Assembly (NCBI GenBank): GCA_963680875.1 | Contig: OY804575.1 | Coordinates: 34,135,103-34,199,102, forward strand | DNA from: Bathymodiolus brooksi | Taxonomy: Eukaryota > Mollusca > Bivalvia > Mytilida > Modiolidae | Reading direction: 5' to 3' | DNA length: 64,000 bases | Shown here: one piece after another, positions 1 to 10,829 of the stretch | Layout of the letters: each line of letters opens with the position of its first letter | Numbering within the stretch: position 1 is the stretch's first letter | Position numbers and translations under genes: made by a program | The notes under the pieces: model-generated | Told to the model about the DNA's origin: nothing | The model's input: only the letters and a program-made list of their open reading frames with translations | Databases searched by the model: none

Positions 1-54
1 TTTAAGCTTTCATTTTTTTATACTGAAACCACAGAAATGACTTGCCGCCTTTGT

Positions 55-375
55 AAGTTCTGAACCGCATCGATGGTGTAAAGGTTAGCATGCTCGCCTC
101 GAGTATGGTATATCGTGGGGTCGAGTCTCGATCAGGTAAAACCAAAGACTATAAAATTGGTATTTCCTGCTTCTCTGCTAAGCACCCACTCTAATTAAAA
201 TTGCTTCCCGGTTTTGTTGTGCGACATAATCGGGAGCAATCAAAGATCGAATCTTAATTAGATTGCCAAGCACCCAGCATGATGGAGAAAGAGCAATCAC
301 GGTTCGGCTCGGAATCGGGATAATGTGTCCGAGTGGGGCGACATGTTTATCCGCGAACTGTTGTTTCAGTGAGCT
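55..375 (+). mobile_element. tRNA-derived SINE (family A), copy 1
   Basis: The first 90 bases look like a decayed tRNA gene, with a box-A-like stretch (GGTGTAAAGGTTAGCATGC) and a box-B-like stretch (GGGTCGAGTCTCG). The same sequence order recurs on the minus strand at 38640-38858: tRNA-like head, a segment around 'ataaaattggtatttcctgc', and a tail around 'cggaatcgggataatgtgtc'. Two dispersed copies with a tRNA-like head support a SINE. This copy is about 100 bases longer than the other in its middle. It cannot be a working tRNA gene because no cloverleaf closes. Confidence 0.6.
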
Positions 376-639
376 AGCAGTATAAAAATCCAACTAAGCG
401 CGTTGATCTAGTAAAAAGCGGACCTCATCATCATCTCATTGAAAATTAACCTGTTCTCGTCATGATATAGTTGAAAAATTGCTGAGTTAAATAACAATCA
501 CTTGCAAGTTCTGTGACTCATAGTATTAGTGTTAGAATTGTTGACCATAACTACTTTCTTTTCATAATCCTATTATATTTTTTTGTCTGGGTTATCAAGC
601 ATATATCTACAGCTGCAATGAACTCTTATATGTGGTTTG

Positions 640-925
640 TCTTGATAAGGGACCGACCATTTAACTTGCAGGGGGGAGGGGGGCTACGGGGGTTTTTTTT
701 CGTTCAGAAATTTTTTTTGGACAACACGAGAGTTAGAATATTATTTTTTTTTCAAGAATTTAACATTAGGTTATATGACAAAAACTCTGAATCAGATTAT
801 TTTTTTTCCTCTATCAAAATCAGAATATTTTTTTCAGCAACATTGGGAATCAGAATATTTTTTTTAGAAAAAAATCATAGCACCCCCACCCCCCCCCCCT
901 GAAAATTAGATAGCCCGTCTCTAAA
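640..925. mobile_element. MITE, PIF/Harbinger-like, decayed copy
   Basis: The left end GGGACCGACCATTTAACTTG is followed by a G run and a T-rich body; the right side ends in a C run and a decayed inverted terminus. The body contains the same landmarks (cgttcagaaa, acaacacgagagttagaata, tcagaatattttttt) as the better copies at 23371-23968. The superfamily call rests on the TAA target duplication seen in those copies. The ORF across 513-902 is only this element read through and is not a gene. Confidence 0.6.
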
Positions 926-1279
926 TAGAAGTGACTTTGTGCGTCATTTGTGGAAATATCAAGTTTTATCTACCACACCCGAATTGCTTCTCCTTTTCGC
1001 CAGCGGTACCGTAGCTCTTAACGGTATGTTTACGACCAAAACGAAACAAAGAGAGACTGCTTCTGCTGCTACTTACACTTCGCTATAACAACAGGACGAC
1101 CTCATGACATTCGAGAGATGAGATTTGTATCATTCAATATTTGTTCAACAAACTACATTTTCTTCACTCGCTTTATTTTGCCAAGTAAACACACAAAGTA
1201 TACTGAAGTTAATGTAACTAATATATTACATGGTTACACCTACTACAAGAAATAAGAAGAAACTGTTAATAAAAGTAGT
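926..1279. other. Intergenic, 3' side of membrane-protein gene
   Basis: No ORF or repeat is recognised. It should contain the 3' UTR of the minus-strand gene that ends at 1280, but no unambiguous polyadenylation signal was picked out. Confidence 0.4.
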
Positions 1280-4027
1280 TTATACTGTAAACTTGTCATA
1301 TATCAAAATGTCTATTCGATCAGACGTGTCATTTTTTATGATAGGAGTTATCTCCTGTAACATTATAGCTTGGTCTTTTGATTTTTCGTCACCATTAGCA
1401 ACATCGACATCGTCATTATGTTCACTGTCTATATTAACTTTCGTACTTTTGCTATCAATTCTGATGTCAGAAACGATCCAATTTTGTGTATATTCTTCTA
1501 TTTTTCGCTTAAATTTGCTCTTGAAACTCAAATTGTCAGGATCAATGGTAACTGGTTCCGGTTGTTTGAACAAAACAAATCTCAATATATACGGTAGAAA
1601 CCCTCCAGCCAAGGTAGCAAACATTTGATTGGTTGCTGAAATTCCATATTCTTCACCAAAAGCTAAAATTACAACAACAACGAAAAACAAAAACACGCAA
1701 ATTAATAAAAATCTTTGCATAGCACGAAGCAAACTCGTTAACAAAGGACCGGGAACACCAGCTTGTTGTAAATAACAAGTATCAAAGAAAAACTTAGAGG
1801 TAATATAAGGGGTATCATTTTTGTCTAAAAATAAAATTAAGCGGTTTATTTTCCATTTCAATTTCTTATCTTGTATCAGTAAGGATACTGGCTTGTCATC
1901 GTCGCCATAGCTATCTTCCAAACTAACTTGGAATGCTGTGTTCCTCTGTAGTTCGTGGTTCATTGCGCTAACCCTTTCAACTTTCTCTCTCATTTCTCCA
2001 ACTAAATAACTGTTTAAGAACTTGTTAAATGTTGAATATTCTGTAGTGACGGTACTAAAACAATCACGTGCATAAAATCCAAGGAGAAAAACCAATGATA
2101 AGTACTTCAATGCATTGGATGCATTTATGATTATACCAATACCAGTATACATTAAAACTTCCACTACGAACAGGATACACTCCATTGCGAGAAGAACAAA
2201 CGAGAGAATAGTCAACAGACACGACAATATCACGAACAATTGCAAAAATCTGTTTTTCATAGAAATTTTTTCCGGTCTTTCGATCGATTCCTTTCTGGTT
2301 AGAATGTCCATTCGGAACACCCTGTGAATATAATTCCATAGCTGTTTTAATTTGGAACACCACCGTACAGTTAAACAATTCCGTCCGTATGGAAGAAGAT
2401 ATGCCATAAAATAAATAATAAGCCGCACCAATATATTAATTGTTGGAAGACAATAAAATGCTAATGTCAAGACTACAATAGGTATCGCTGGAATATAATA
2501 CAACCATGCGAAAAAAATTCCAAAAATTCCACAATGCTTGAACGGATGGAGCAAAATTTGCATAGACCAACCGATTGCACTTGTTCTTGATATTTCTCGC
2601 ATGTCTCGCAAACATTTTCGCATGACGTGTTTCAAAGAGTTTTTCACGTGCTCGCTCAATATTCCAAATACTACAAGATCGACAAGAAAAATACAATAAC
2701 AAACGAGAAAAGAAATATGAATAGGAGTTAAATACCATGTCAAGTTTCCTGTATATGACAAAGCTAAGTTTCTAAGGGTTGCTGCTTTTTCTTTTTCATG
2801 GCGCTCAGATTTTTCATATTCGAAAAAGAAATACAGTCGAACAATCCAAATAATTCCAATTAATATATACGTCACAAGTTGCATGAAACGCCTCAAAAAT
2901 TTAAACCACGGCAGTGTATGGTTACATGGTTTACATGGTCCGAACATATTACTGTTGCAACATTCTTTAATGGAAGGTTTTTTACGTATTTCACAACCGA
3001 CCAAAGCAGAATAGAGCGATTCGAGCAATCCTACAGGAACTCGATTTGATGGCAACAGTCGATCCATTGAGGTCATGAAGTAAATTTTACTCAATATGAC
3101 GTCATATGTAACGTCACTGTGTAGTTCTTCAATAGTATTCTTGAATGTCTCCATTTCTTTAAAGTCAGCAATAGTAAAAACATGTTGTCCTTTTGGCTTC
3201 GAAGATGTTTTCCGAATAGATAAAGTCAGCGGGCTTTTTAGTTTGTGTTCATAAGAAGTAGTTTCGTATATTTTTCTGTATAATTTAGACGGAATTAACA
3301 ACGGACTAAACATTACAGCAAAAAAATTCACAAGAAACATACAGACAAACAATATTGCTAGGTATTTATCTGATTTAAGTTCTTGACATTTTGTTTGACC
3401 ACTTGACGTTTTATGGCAACAAACATAGTAAAACAGTGCCTTACCGCCTCTGTCGGCAATATTTAAATTACAAATATGTTCATTTTCCATTAGGATGTCA
3501 TCCTTTATTGAGACATTGGTACTGGGTGTTTTGAATTTATGCAGCAAAAATTCTCCCAGTTCTTCAGAAATGATCGTCGCATTGTAATTTGTCAGACAAT
3601 TTGATGGTGTCTGTGTCACCGTTACATCAATTCTTTTTGTTCCAATACTTAAAGACCATAGTGAAAATATTTCGAACTGTGGACGTAAAAGAAGCAGACT
3701 TCTTCCGTGACGACCGGTTGTACGTGCCCATGATAACGGTTTGTAAACACTTGCTTTCTCTTCCTCAAGCAAGTCTCCAGTAAAATTTTGAATATGAAAA
3801 CACACATATATTACTTTTGCTCCGTCGTCTGCCATTTGATTCACTTTTGACGCGATGTTCGAGTCCACTGTTTCAACAACACAATTTGTTAACACATCAC
3901 CGATAATATTATTTCCATGTATATCAATAGAAAATTTGTTTTCTATGCCTTGTCCTGTTGTCTTAAAAATTAGTGCAAACGACACCAGCAAAAGCACACA
4001 AAACAATGTGCATTTATGTTTATACAT
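1280..4027 (-). CDS. Intronless 915-residue multi-pass membrane protein, function unknown
   Basis: A single uninterrupted ORF starts at an ATG followed by a hydrophobic signal peptide (residues about 7-22, cleavage likely near TTGQG). Residues 26-222 form a probable ectodomain with N-glycosylation sequons (near 81, 149 and 171) and several cysteines. Membrane segments lie near 223-246, 383-403, 434-456, 500-524, 525-545, 594-625, 629-652, 771-791 and 801-820. A cytosolic or loop cysteine cluster (CCNSNMFGPCKPC, 356-368) precedes the second. The C-terminal tail (about 825-915) is charged. I do not recognise the family; no channel or receptor signature was identified. A broken second copy lies in inverted orientation at 35971-42354, and similarity extends about 80 bp upstream of both start codons, which supports this start and shared regulatory sequence. 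An open frame of this length in AT-rich DNA full of stop codons indicates a maintained gene. Confidence 0.85.
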   Translation of the reverse strand: MYKHKCTLFCVLLLVSFALIFKTTGQGIENKFSIDIHGNNIIGDVLTNCVVETVDSNIASKVNQMADDGAKVIYVCFHIQNFTGDLLEEEKASVYKPLSWARTTGRHGRSLLLLRPQFEIFSLWSLSIGTKRIDVTVTQTPSNCLTNYNATIISEELGEFLLHKFKTPSTNVSIKDDILMENEHICNLNIADRGGKALFYYVCCHKTSSGQTKCQELKSDKYLAILFVCMFLVNFFAVMFSPLLIPSKLYRKIYETTSYEHKLKSPLTLSIRKTSSKPKGQHVFTIADFKEMETFKNTIEELHSDVTYDVILSKIYFMTSMDRLLPSNRVPVGLLESLYSALVGCEIRKKPSIKECCNSNMFGPCKPCNHTLPWFKFLRRFMQLVTYILIGIIWIVRLYFFFEYEKSERHEKEKAATLRNLALSYTGNLTWYLTPIHISFLVCYCIFLVDLVVFGILSEHVKNSLKHVMRKCLRDMREISRTSAIGWSMQILLHPFKHCGIFGIFFAWLYYIPAIPIVVLTLAFYCLPTINILVRLIIYFMAYLLPYGRNCLTVRWCSKLKQLWNYIHRVFRMDILTRKESIERPEKISMKNRFLQLFVILSCLLTILSFVLLAMECILFVVEVLMYTGIGIIINASNALKYLSLVFLLGFYARDCFSTVTTEYSTFNKFLNSYLVGEMREKVERVSAMNHELQRNTAFQVSLEDSYGDDDKPVSLLIQDKKLKWKINRLILFLDKNDTPYITSKFFFDTCYLQQAGVPGPLLTSLLRAMQRFLLICVFLFFVVVVILAFGEEYGISATNQMFATLAGGFLPYILRFVLFKQPEPVTIDPDNLSFKSKFKRKIEEYTQNWIVSDIRIDSKSTKVNIDSEHNDDVDVANGDEKSKDQAIMLQEITPIIKNDTSDRIDILIYDKFTV

Positions 4028-4110
4028 ACCGATGATTCAATCCCAAGTTGTAGTACGTCCTAATACCTTGTTTGTTTTAATACTATATGACCTATATCAC
4101 CTGTGACTTG

Positions 4111-5540
4111 GTTGATGTTGATTATATTACTGGAAGTATTGAGTTTTAAAAATTCTATATGCATGCAATTTTAAACGCTAATACGACCTTGAAATTTGAG
4201 AAAGGGATGATTTGGTTCATTGATTTTATTATCTAAAACTGAAATAAAAGCTGGATTAGTTTAGATATTTTAAGCGTTTGATTTTATATAATATGCAAAA
4301 CAAAAATAAAAAGTATAATCTATTAACTAGAAGGCAATTAGCTCCAGACATACTACTCTGTCCTATAAAATGTATAAATAATGATGTAGCAGAAAAGTGA
4401 TTGCTTTCTTTTACCTTAGCTGAAACTTGCAAGATTGGAATGCCGAATTACCTTGCTTAAAAATCAAATTAGAATGAATTTCCATGATGTGAACATAGAT
4501 CGAAACCATAGAAATGACTACTTTTGTATGGTATGTGAAGGCAACGTTGTCTTACTAAAATCCTCCAAACTCATACAGTCCTATAATCAAATAATAGTAA
4601 TTTTGTTTTAAACACACAATGTGGGGGAGAATTTAATGCAATATGATCCACCCTACAACCGACTATCTGGACAACAGATGCTATCGGGAACTCAGATCAT
4701 ATCTACGTCACACGGAATGACAGGTAGGAATTTCTTTGACGTTTTACTTCTATTTTATCTACTTTTTGCATTTTATATTTATGTCTGATTTGTTGCACTA
4801 CAAATGAGAAATTTGCATACCAAATATGACAGTATAGATTTTAATATTTAGTAAGTTTTCAATCAATGAAGATAGAATTTGACATTTTCAACAGAGAATT
4901 CTTCAGAACATTAACGTTTTCTCTAAAATTTCAAAAGAAAGCACAAGTTTCTATCATATACATTTTAAATCGCTTCTTAATAGCGAGCACAGAGAGCTCT
5001 ACAGCAACATGGGCATGCAACACACAGTTGGGTCTGCCTAATGATGAGATTGAAATCCTTTCGTCCGGAAGTTGATAAAAGTTGACGTGTCACGGAGAGA
5101 ATGCCAAAAATAAAAATAAAAAGTCTACAATAAATGATTTTAAAACTAAAATGATATCATGAACTTCTAAAAATCGTATTTAAGTAACAAACGACAATAC
5201 AATACAACACTGGCGTACTGAAAGGACTTTATGTTAACATGGACTATCATTAAGGACAACTGTTCATTTTTTTTATCACTGTGAATGACTCTTAAGATAA
5301 ACTGACGAGTTCTGTCCCCTGGCTCGTACCTCATTAGATTGAGACAGGCAATTGTCAGTATACTCTTAAGACAACTCGAATCTGGTAATTTTTTGACGTA
5401 ATGGACATTCTATGTCACGCCCAACTGCATTTCACTGTCGAACTCCAGATTTATATTGACATTTCGTTATATGACTTATCAGTTTAAAAGAAATCCAAAC
5501 ACAACTAGAATTGCCATTGCAAAGCAATAGCAGACATCAC
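4111..5540. other. Intergenic, no gene recognised
   Basis: AT-rich sequence upstream of the membrane-protein gene. The first 80 bases correspond to the region upstream of the pseudogene start at 35971 and probably hold the promoter. The short ORF at 4866-5075 has no recognisable domain and no splice or codon support. Confidence 0.4.
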
Positions 5541-5544
5541 CCCA

Positions 5545-6255
5545 CCCCATTATTTTGGTACCTCGGTTTCCATGGTAACGCCATTTTGAATTTTATAAAC
5601 ACGCCAAAAGCTTCCACACACTACAGTGAATATTCCTACGATGTTTCATGAAGTTTGATGAAAGAAATCAAAAAAAAATTTAAATCCCCCCTTTTTTTTA
5701 TTTCCATGGCAACTGCGGCAAAGTTTGCCCTACCGATTCCAATTTTTTTGGCTTATCTCGTTCCACAAGATGTGGATGTGACAGGAAACATTACTGCAAA
5801 ACTTTGTGAAGTTTGGGGTAAATTAAAAATAAATTGCACCTTGGTTACCATGGCAACGGCTGCGATTTTGATTTTTTTTCAACCCTCCAAAAGCTGCTAC
5901 ACACTACGGTGGATATTCCTACAAAGTTTCATGAAGTTTGATGAAAGGAATCCAAAACTTTTTTAAATCTCCCTTTTTGGTTTCCATGACAACTGCGGCA
6001 AAGTTTGTCCAACCGATTCCGATTTGTTTTGCCTATCTCGTTCCACTAGATGTGGATGTTGTTCCTATCATGTTTCATCAATTTCTGTTCGGCGAGTAAC
6101 CTGCTATGCTCATTTTTGTGTTTTTCAATTTTTTAGCATTTTGGCCGTTTCCATGGCAACGGCAGCCATTTTGAAAAAATCAAACCTGAACAGCACAACT
6201 TCACATGGCATATGATATTCCTATAAGGTTTCATAAAGTTTGATCAAGGCATCTC
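5545..6255. repeat. Imperfect tandem repeat, about 300-bp unit
   Basis: Three partial units share 'ttccatggcaactgcggcaa', 'gtttcatgaagtttgatga' and 'atctcgttccac-agatgtgg'. Landmarks fall at 5560-5660, 5700-5780, 5845-5950, 5985-6060 and 6150-6245. The short ORFs at 5655-5966 and 6024-6215 come from this repeat and share no recognisable protein domain. Confidence 0.6.
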
Positions 6256-6784
6256 CGAGAAATAGAGCGGACAAAAATGTGTGGAAGAATAATAAGAATA
6301 ATAATAATAGTGAAAAAGAAACGTAGAATAGCAATACATCACCCGACAACAGTCGGGGTGGTGTAATTCCTGTCTCCAAGAATATTTGTACATGTACCAC
6401 AATATTCCTAAAGTTCTACAATAAATGCGTAAATAAAAACGAATCTGGCCACCATTCATCGTCATGTTAATATTTTTATTATCACGTCATATTTTACGTT
6501 GCAACAAGGAAAGGTCAGCATTGCAATCGTATTTGGGTCACAACTGACACGCAAAGATGACAACGTCATCAATATTTTTCAATACGCATCTATAGTACAC
6601 GTACAATAACTAGGAGGAGATCACAGGGACTTGCTTCCGGCCTTTCGTTATCAATAATGTTAACCCTACTATCAATGTGCGGTACTAAAATATCACAAGG
6701 GATGACACCTGCGCGATACCACCTCACTTCAATTCTATAATTTTCATATTTATACTTAATTCCTACCTTTTGTACGGTTTTGTT

Positions 6785-7382
6785 CACAGGGGCTAGGTGC
6801 GTCCGAAAAAAACCCAAAAAAACTATATAATAATACAAGGGGGCGAACTCACTTGCTTCCATTTTTTTAAGTCGTCGTGTTAAATTGATCGTAACTTCGG
6901 AACGCCTTAATATTTTCAAAAAATGTTTTCACCAGTCGAAAGTCAAGTAATTTTCCTTTCCAAAGAGACCCCAATTGTTAGTGTAGGCCTCCGAACTGCT
7001 GAGGTATCATACACCAACCAAAACAAAACGGCGTGAAAATCCGAAGTCGTACAAATGCTGGGTTGACCACTTCCCATCTGTGTACAGACTTTCCCATGCG
7101 TAAACGAGTCATTTTGACTGGATAAATACTTTCATCCATTCAAATTATGTTAAAATTTCTTACCTTACGCCAATGTATATGTCCTTTAAGTCTGTTTTTG
7201 AAAGAAATCCCCTTTACATCCTTCACAAACGCCATAGACTTGAAAATTGAGAGAGTTCTAACGGGCTTTTTGATTGGCTGAACAGATTGACGACCTTCAC
7301 CTGAGAATCCAGCAACTTTTTCGGAACATATCTAGACTCTACATGACTTTTGACCAAAAGGTACGTAGTTTCCAAAAGTAAT
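6785..7382 (-). repeat. Left copy of a 0.6-kb inverted duplicated block
   Basis: This stretch is the near-exact reverse complement of 33908-34490, estimated by eye at about 95% identity, with one insertion of about 24 bases near 6850-6875. The similarity stops abruptly at 'ttccaaaagta' (7382). On the minus strand it carries an ATG-initiated reading of 24 codons (7233 down to about 7162, starting MAFVKDVKG) followed by a GTAAG donor-like site; the same reading and donor occur in the other copy at about 34060-34131. It may be a first coding exon of an unrecognised gene. Confidence 0.7.
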
Positions 7383-7960
7383 ATTGGCGCCTTTATTATA
7401 AAGTCAGAAAAAAAATAGGAAAAAATTCACACCAAAACGTTCCCCAAATATGAATCTTGTTACCTGGTAAATGTCATTTCTATTAAGAACTGAATACATT
7501 TAGTTTTCTTTTCAATTATCACCATCAAAATTACATTATGAACATGTACTTTATGCCAAATAACAGAAGGGGGGAGGGGGGGGGGGGGGGGGGGTTGAAA
7601 GGACATATATAGGACTAACACTGTCAATTGCATATCTAATTTGGGAACAACGATTTCGTGCTACATAAAAAAGTAATTGATAAAGCTGCTAAAAATGATT
7701 TTTAAAGCATATAAAGAATCTGTAATTGAAAATCACAAAAAGGACATAGATCTGCTGATTCAGGCCAATCAGGGGGATGGGGGGGCTAAACATAATATAT
7801 TGGATCCAAGCCTAAAGGTTACACATGTCCCTTGCAACTGTATCTGATAAGTTTAGCAGTTGCTTGCCCAAGTTGCAAGTTGACCATGGCTTCCTCCAAC
7901 AATAAAACTGATTTTTATAATAACGTCTCATATATATAGAGGAAAAGTTTAAAATAAACC
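7383..7960. other. Intergenic with poly-G run
   Basis: No gene is seen. A G-rich run at about 7568-7594 is close to homopolymeric and could be an assembly weak spot. Confidence 0.4.
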
Positions 7961-8420
7961 GGTGCATTGATTGATTCATTGATTGATTGATTGATTGTTG
8001 TTTAACGTCCAGCGAGCAATTTTTCAGCTATATTCAGGACGAGAACATGTTTACAATAAATCAATATGTAGGTTGAAAAAGGGGGACGGATAGGCCAATG
8101 GGTAAATAAAATTTAAACGCCACAGGACTCGAAACAAGGAAAGGTGATGGGTAGGGACGGAAATATTAGCCAGTGCAACAGGTCTTCTATGAGCTGTTAC
8201 ACTGGGTTCTTTAACGTGCGAAGAGGATGGCAATATCTCAACACAGGACCTCGGTTTTATTAACGTCTCCTCCGAAGGACGGGTTGGTTGTGAATTTATA
8301 CATCCCGCACAACCGACGGACGCCCCTTCAAGCCGAAGAAGCTCTCGGTCCCATTTCTATACCCCAGGGTTCCCGCTGGGTTTATACCGGTGCAAAAGAT
8401 CAGAGAAGTTAAAAAGTAAT
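7961..8420 (+). repeat. Dispersed repeat starting with (GATT)n
   Basis: A GATT microsatellite leads into 'gttgtttaacgtccagcgag', followed by blocks such as 'acaggactcgaaacaagg', 'gttctttaacgtgcgaag' and 'acaaccgacggacgcccctt'. I recall this type of repeat as common in mussel DNA, but that is memory rather than a search. Short related pieces appear at about 11240-11272 ('atgagaacaagtttacaacc') and 45945-45965. The short ORFs at 8051-8233, 8227-8412 and 8296-8490 lie in it and are not genes. Confidence 0.55.
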
Positions 8421-9095
8421 TTAACCATATTATTAGCATGAGATGATAACTGAATACAAGCATCTGGTGGCAGTCCTGCTTTTTTAACAATTTTGGTTTG
8501 GATTTGTATCTATACTGTCATTATATTAAATGCTGATTGTTCTATTTTAATGCACTTTATGATCAAAGTTACTGTACCTTTGCTGTGTCTTTAATTGGAT
8601 TGCATATCTGTGTAGGGCACTGATGAATAAACTGCTGACAAGTCAATTTTAGCCTGTACAAATTCCAGATATGGTATAAAATAATGGATTTGCTCGGGGA
8701 AAAACACTAGGACTCATTTTAGCATGATTTAATCATCTTGCCTGTCTTGGTGAACTAGAAACCATGCCATCTAAATATGCTGAACAAGTGTGCAATTGAA
8801 ATTGTTTCTCTATCAATAATAGCTGCTTTTGATGGAAACAGCAAAAATTTAAAAAAAATATGCATTTTATCAACACAATTCAGAGCTTGCTACATTGTGT
8901 AGATTTCCAGTGTTGAATACCTCTGGTTGGATTTTGTCTGGCATCAAAGAGTTATCAAATGAGGAATATAGACATGTATAATTGTTGTTCTGACATTGAT
9001 ACTTGTCAAGTTAAAAACATGAATCATTACAATTTCTCATTTCAAGGGCAATAACTTTCAAAGGGTCATCAAACAATCAATACATTTGTTTTCTT
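8421..9095. other. Intergenic, 3' of the SAP/PHD ORF
   Basis: AT-rich sequence with no recognised gene or repeat. The part nearest 9095 is presumably 3' UTR of the minus-strand ORF. Confidence 0.35.
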
Positions 9096-9907
9096 TCACT
9101 TGCATGTATCACATATGTATTGTACATTCTTTTTTGAGAATCGTCTCCATTTAAAACCGTTACTTAGACCTGCACAATTGCGGTGAAACCATTTACTGCA
9201 CGAATCACAACTGATCCAGTCCTTGGATGAACTTTCTTTGTTTAAACAAACTGTACAGATATCGTCATCCAGTTCAGTCTCAGAGCTAACTGTATGTGTG
9301 GCCAATTGTGTTTCCCTTGTCTGTGACGTTGTTACATTGTCGTGTGGCCAATTGTGTTTCCCTTGTCTGTGACGTTGTTACATTGTCGGTTGTTTCTTCC
9401 TCTACATGTGTGTTTGTTGATGAACTCGAAACATTTGGATCTGAGCTTTGGTTTAAACATGCTGGTTTTATCATTGCACTTGCTATCTCAGTAATCTGGC
9501 GGTTTAGCTGCTTTATAATATTATCCTTATTTTCAGTACTTTTTATCTTCATATTGTATGCTTTACACAAAGACATTAACTCCTTCTTCTTAAAAGTACA
9601 AAGGTACTTTGAATTCTGTAAAATCAATCCTTTTAAAATCTGGTGAGAAACTGATTTCCCTTCTGAATCATTCACAATAAATTTAAAATCAATGTTTGAA
9701 CCTTTGAAGGCTTTGGATTTTGCTTTTACTTGAATCTGTTTGCGGTGTGCCATTTTTTTTTCAACAGAGAGAGTTTGTAAGAAGTCTTTTCGATACTGGT
9801 TTAACAAGACTAATAGAAATTTTCTAACCAATTCTTCATATATTTCTTCTATTGCACATATTCTATCAACAGTTTCTGAAAGTAAGCAATCCACTGTTGA
9901 TTCAGAC
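9096..9907 (-). pseudogene. SAP-like plus PHD-finger protein exon, frame broken by a 46-bp tandem duplication
   Basis: On the minus strand an AG acceptor (gaatttcag) at about 9908 opens an exon. It encodes an alpha-helical stretch, a SAP/HeH-like motif (about 9500-9600; KKELMSLCKAYNMKIKSTEN, a helix-extended-helix typical of DNA binding), a Ser/Thr linker, and then a C4HC3 PHD finger (9096-9260: CTVC, CDSC, WFHRNC, CDTC). PHD fingers commonly bind histone H3 tails; the combination suggests a chromatin or mobile-element-associated protein. The linker contains two perfect adjacent copies of a 46-bp segment (about 9296-9387). Because 46 is not a multiple of 3, the PHD finger lies in a different frame from the SAP part; without one copy the frame is continuous. 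No other lesion is seen, so the damage is young, polymorphic or an assembly error. The exon may belong with the exon at 14093-15101. Confidence 0.7.
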
Positions 9908-9921
9908 TGAAATTCTTGCAC

Positions 9922-10645
9922 ATGACATGATGATGCGATAACAACAAAGGATTGGGAGTTATAAGGGCCAAAATCGGCTCCACCTCAGATGTCGATAAAA
10001 TTTCCTCCAAAATGTATTCACAATATGTGTTTTTCAGAAATAAATACAGTTAGTTAATATGTGTATCCAATTCCTCACAGTGGATCGACAAATTCACGTA
10101 ATGAAAAGCAGTGAACGTCATTTTTTTCATTATACAGAACGTACGTATCATTTTATTATACTGCATATCTTTAAAAAAAAAACAAAAAAAAACAAAGCAT
10201 AATAAAACTCAATAAACAAAGCATAAATTTGACTTAATATGCAATGTGGATTGATTTCAGGAATAAAAACATGTTCCGAAGTTGTATTATGAAATTAAAG
10301 TGAACGAATAGTAATGTCGCAACGTCACCCATTTTCGACGGTCTCCTGTTTTCGACGGTTTGTTTCACGTGATAAAATCTCTCATTATTTGTATCGTTTA
10401 ATTTGTCAGAGGTTATATTATGATGCTGAAATTGCATGAATGATCTCATGAAATCTGATCTAAAAATGTCATCTTTAAATGTAAGAACTACGTACCACAT
10501 CTATTATTTCTCGTTCAAATTGTAGTTTTTCGTAATTAATTTTTTCGTCACCTTGACAAAGCTTTAATCATTTAAAAAATATATCTCACACAGACCAATG
10601 TTGGATTCATCGTCTGCTATGACATTGATAATGTACATATTGAGG
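9922..10645. other. No gene recognised; possible intron
   Basis: AT-rich sequence with short homopolymers (A runs near 10170-10200). If the SAP/PHD exon and the exon at 14093-15101 belong to one gene, this is intron. The ORF at 10234-10500 has no domain. Confidence 0.35.
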
Positions 10646-10647
10646 TC

Positions 10648-10812
10648 AATAGGGGCGGATCCAGGATTTCAAGTTAGGGGAGCGCAGTTAAAAACAATTG
10701 CGCCGAGCGGAGGGAGGCGCGAAAATTTTTGGGGTATTTCGTGTGAAAAATCCAAGAAATCTTATTTTTTCCAATTTTAGGGGGGGGGGGCACCGGGTCC
10801 GCCCGCCCCTGG
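10648..10812. mobile_element. Small MITE with GGCGGATCC-type ends
   Basis: The left end ggggcggatccaggat pairs with the right end ccgggtccgcccgcccc. A second element with the same kind of ends (ggcggatccag ... ctgtatccgcc) lies at 27060-27169. Both bodies contain a gggg run near the right end and 'tttttccaa / attttcc' patches, as expected of one family. No coding capacity. Confidence 0.6.
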
Positions 10813-10829
10813 GACATCAATTCAGAAAT

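Noticed and set aside
513..902. 129-codon plus-strand ORF
   Set aside because: It reads through a T-rich MITE; composition is Phe/Ile-rich and it has no domain.
2064..2738. ORFs overlapping the membrane-protein gene in other frames
   Set aside because: Shadows of the 915-codon frame; they have no independent support.
5655..6215. Two ORFs of 103 and 63 codons
   Set aside because: Both lie in an imperfect tandem repeat and share only repeat sequence.
6590..6919. 109-codon minus-strand ORF
   Set aside because: It straddles the edge of the 0.6-kb duplicated block, has no recognised domain, and the other copy does not keep the frame.
7568..7594. Poly-G run as a possible G-quadruplex regulatory site
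   Set aside because: A near-homopolymer with no gene next to it; sequencing or assembly error is as likely.
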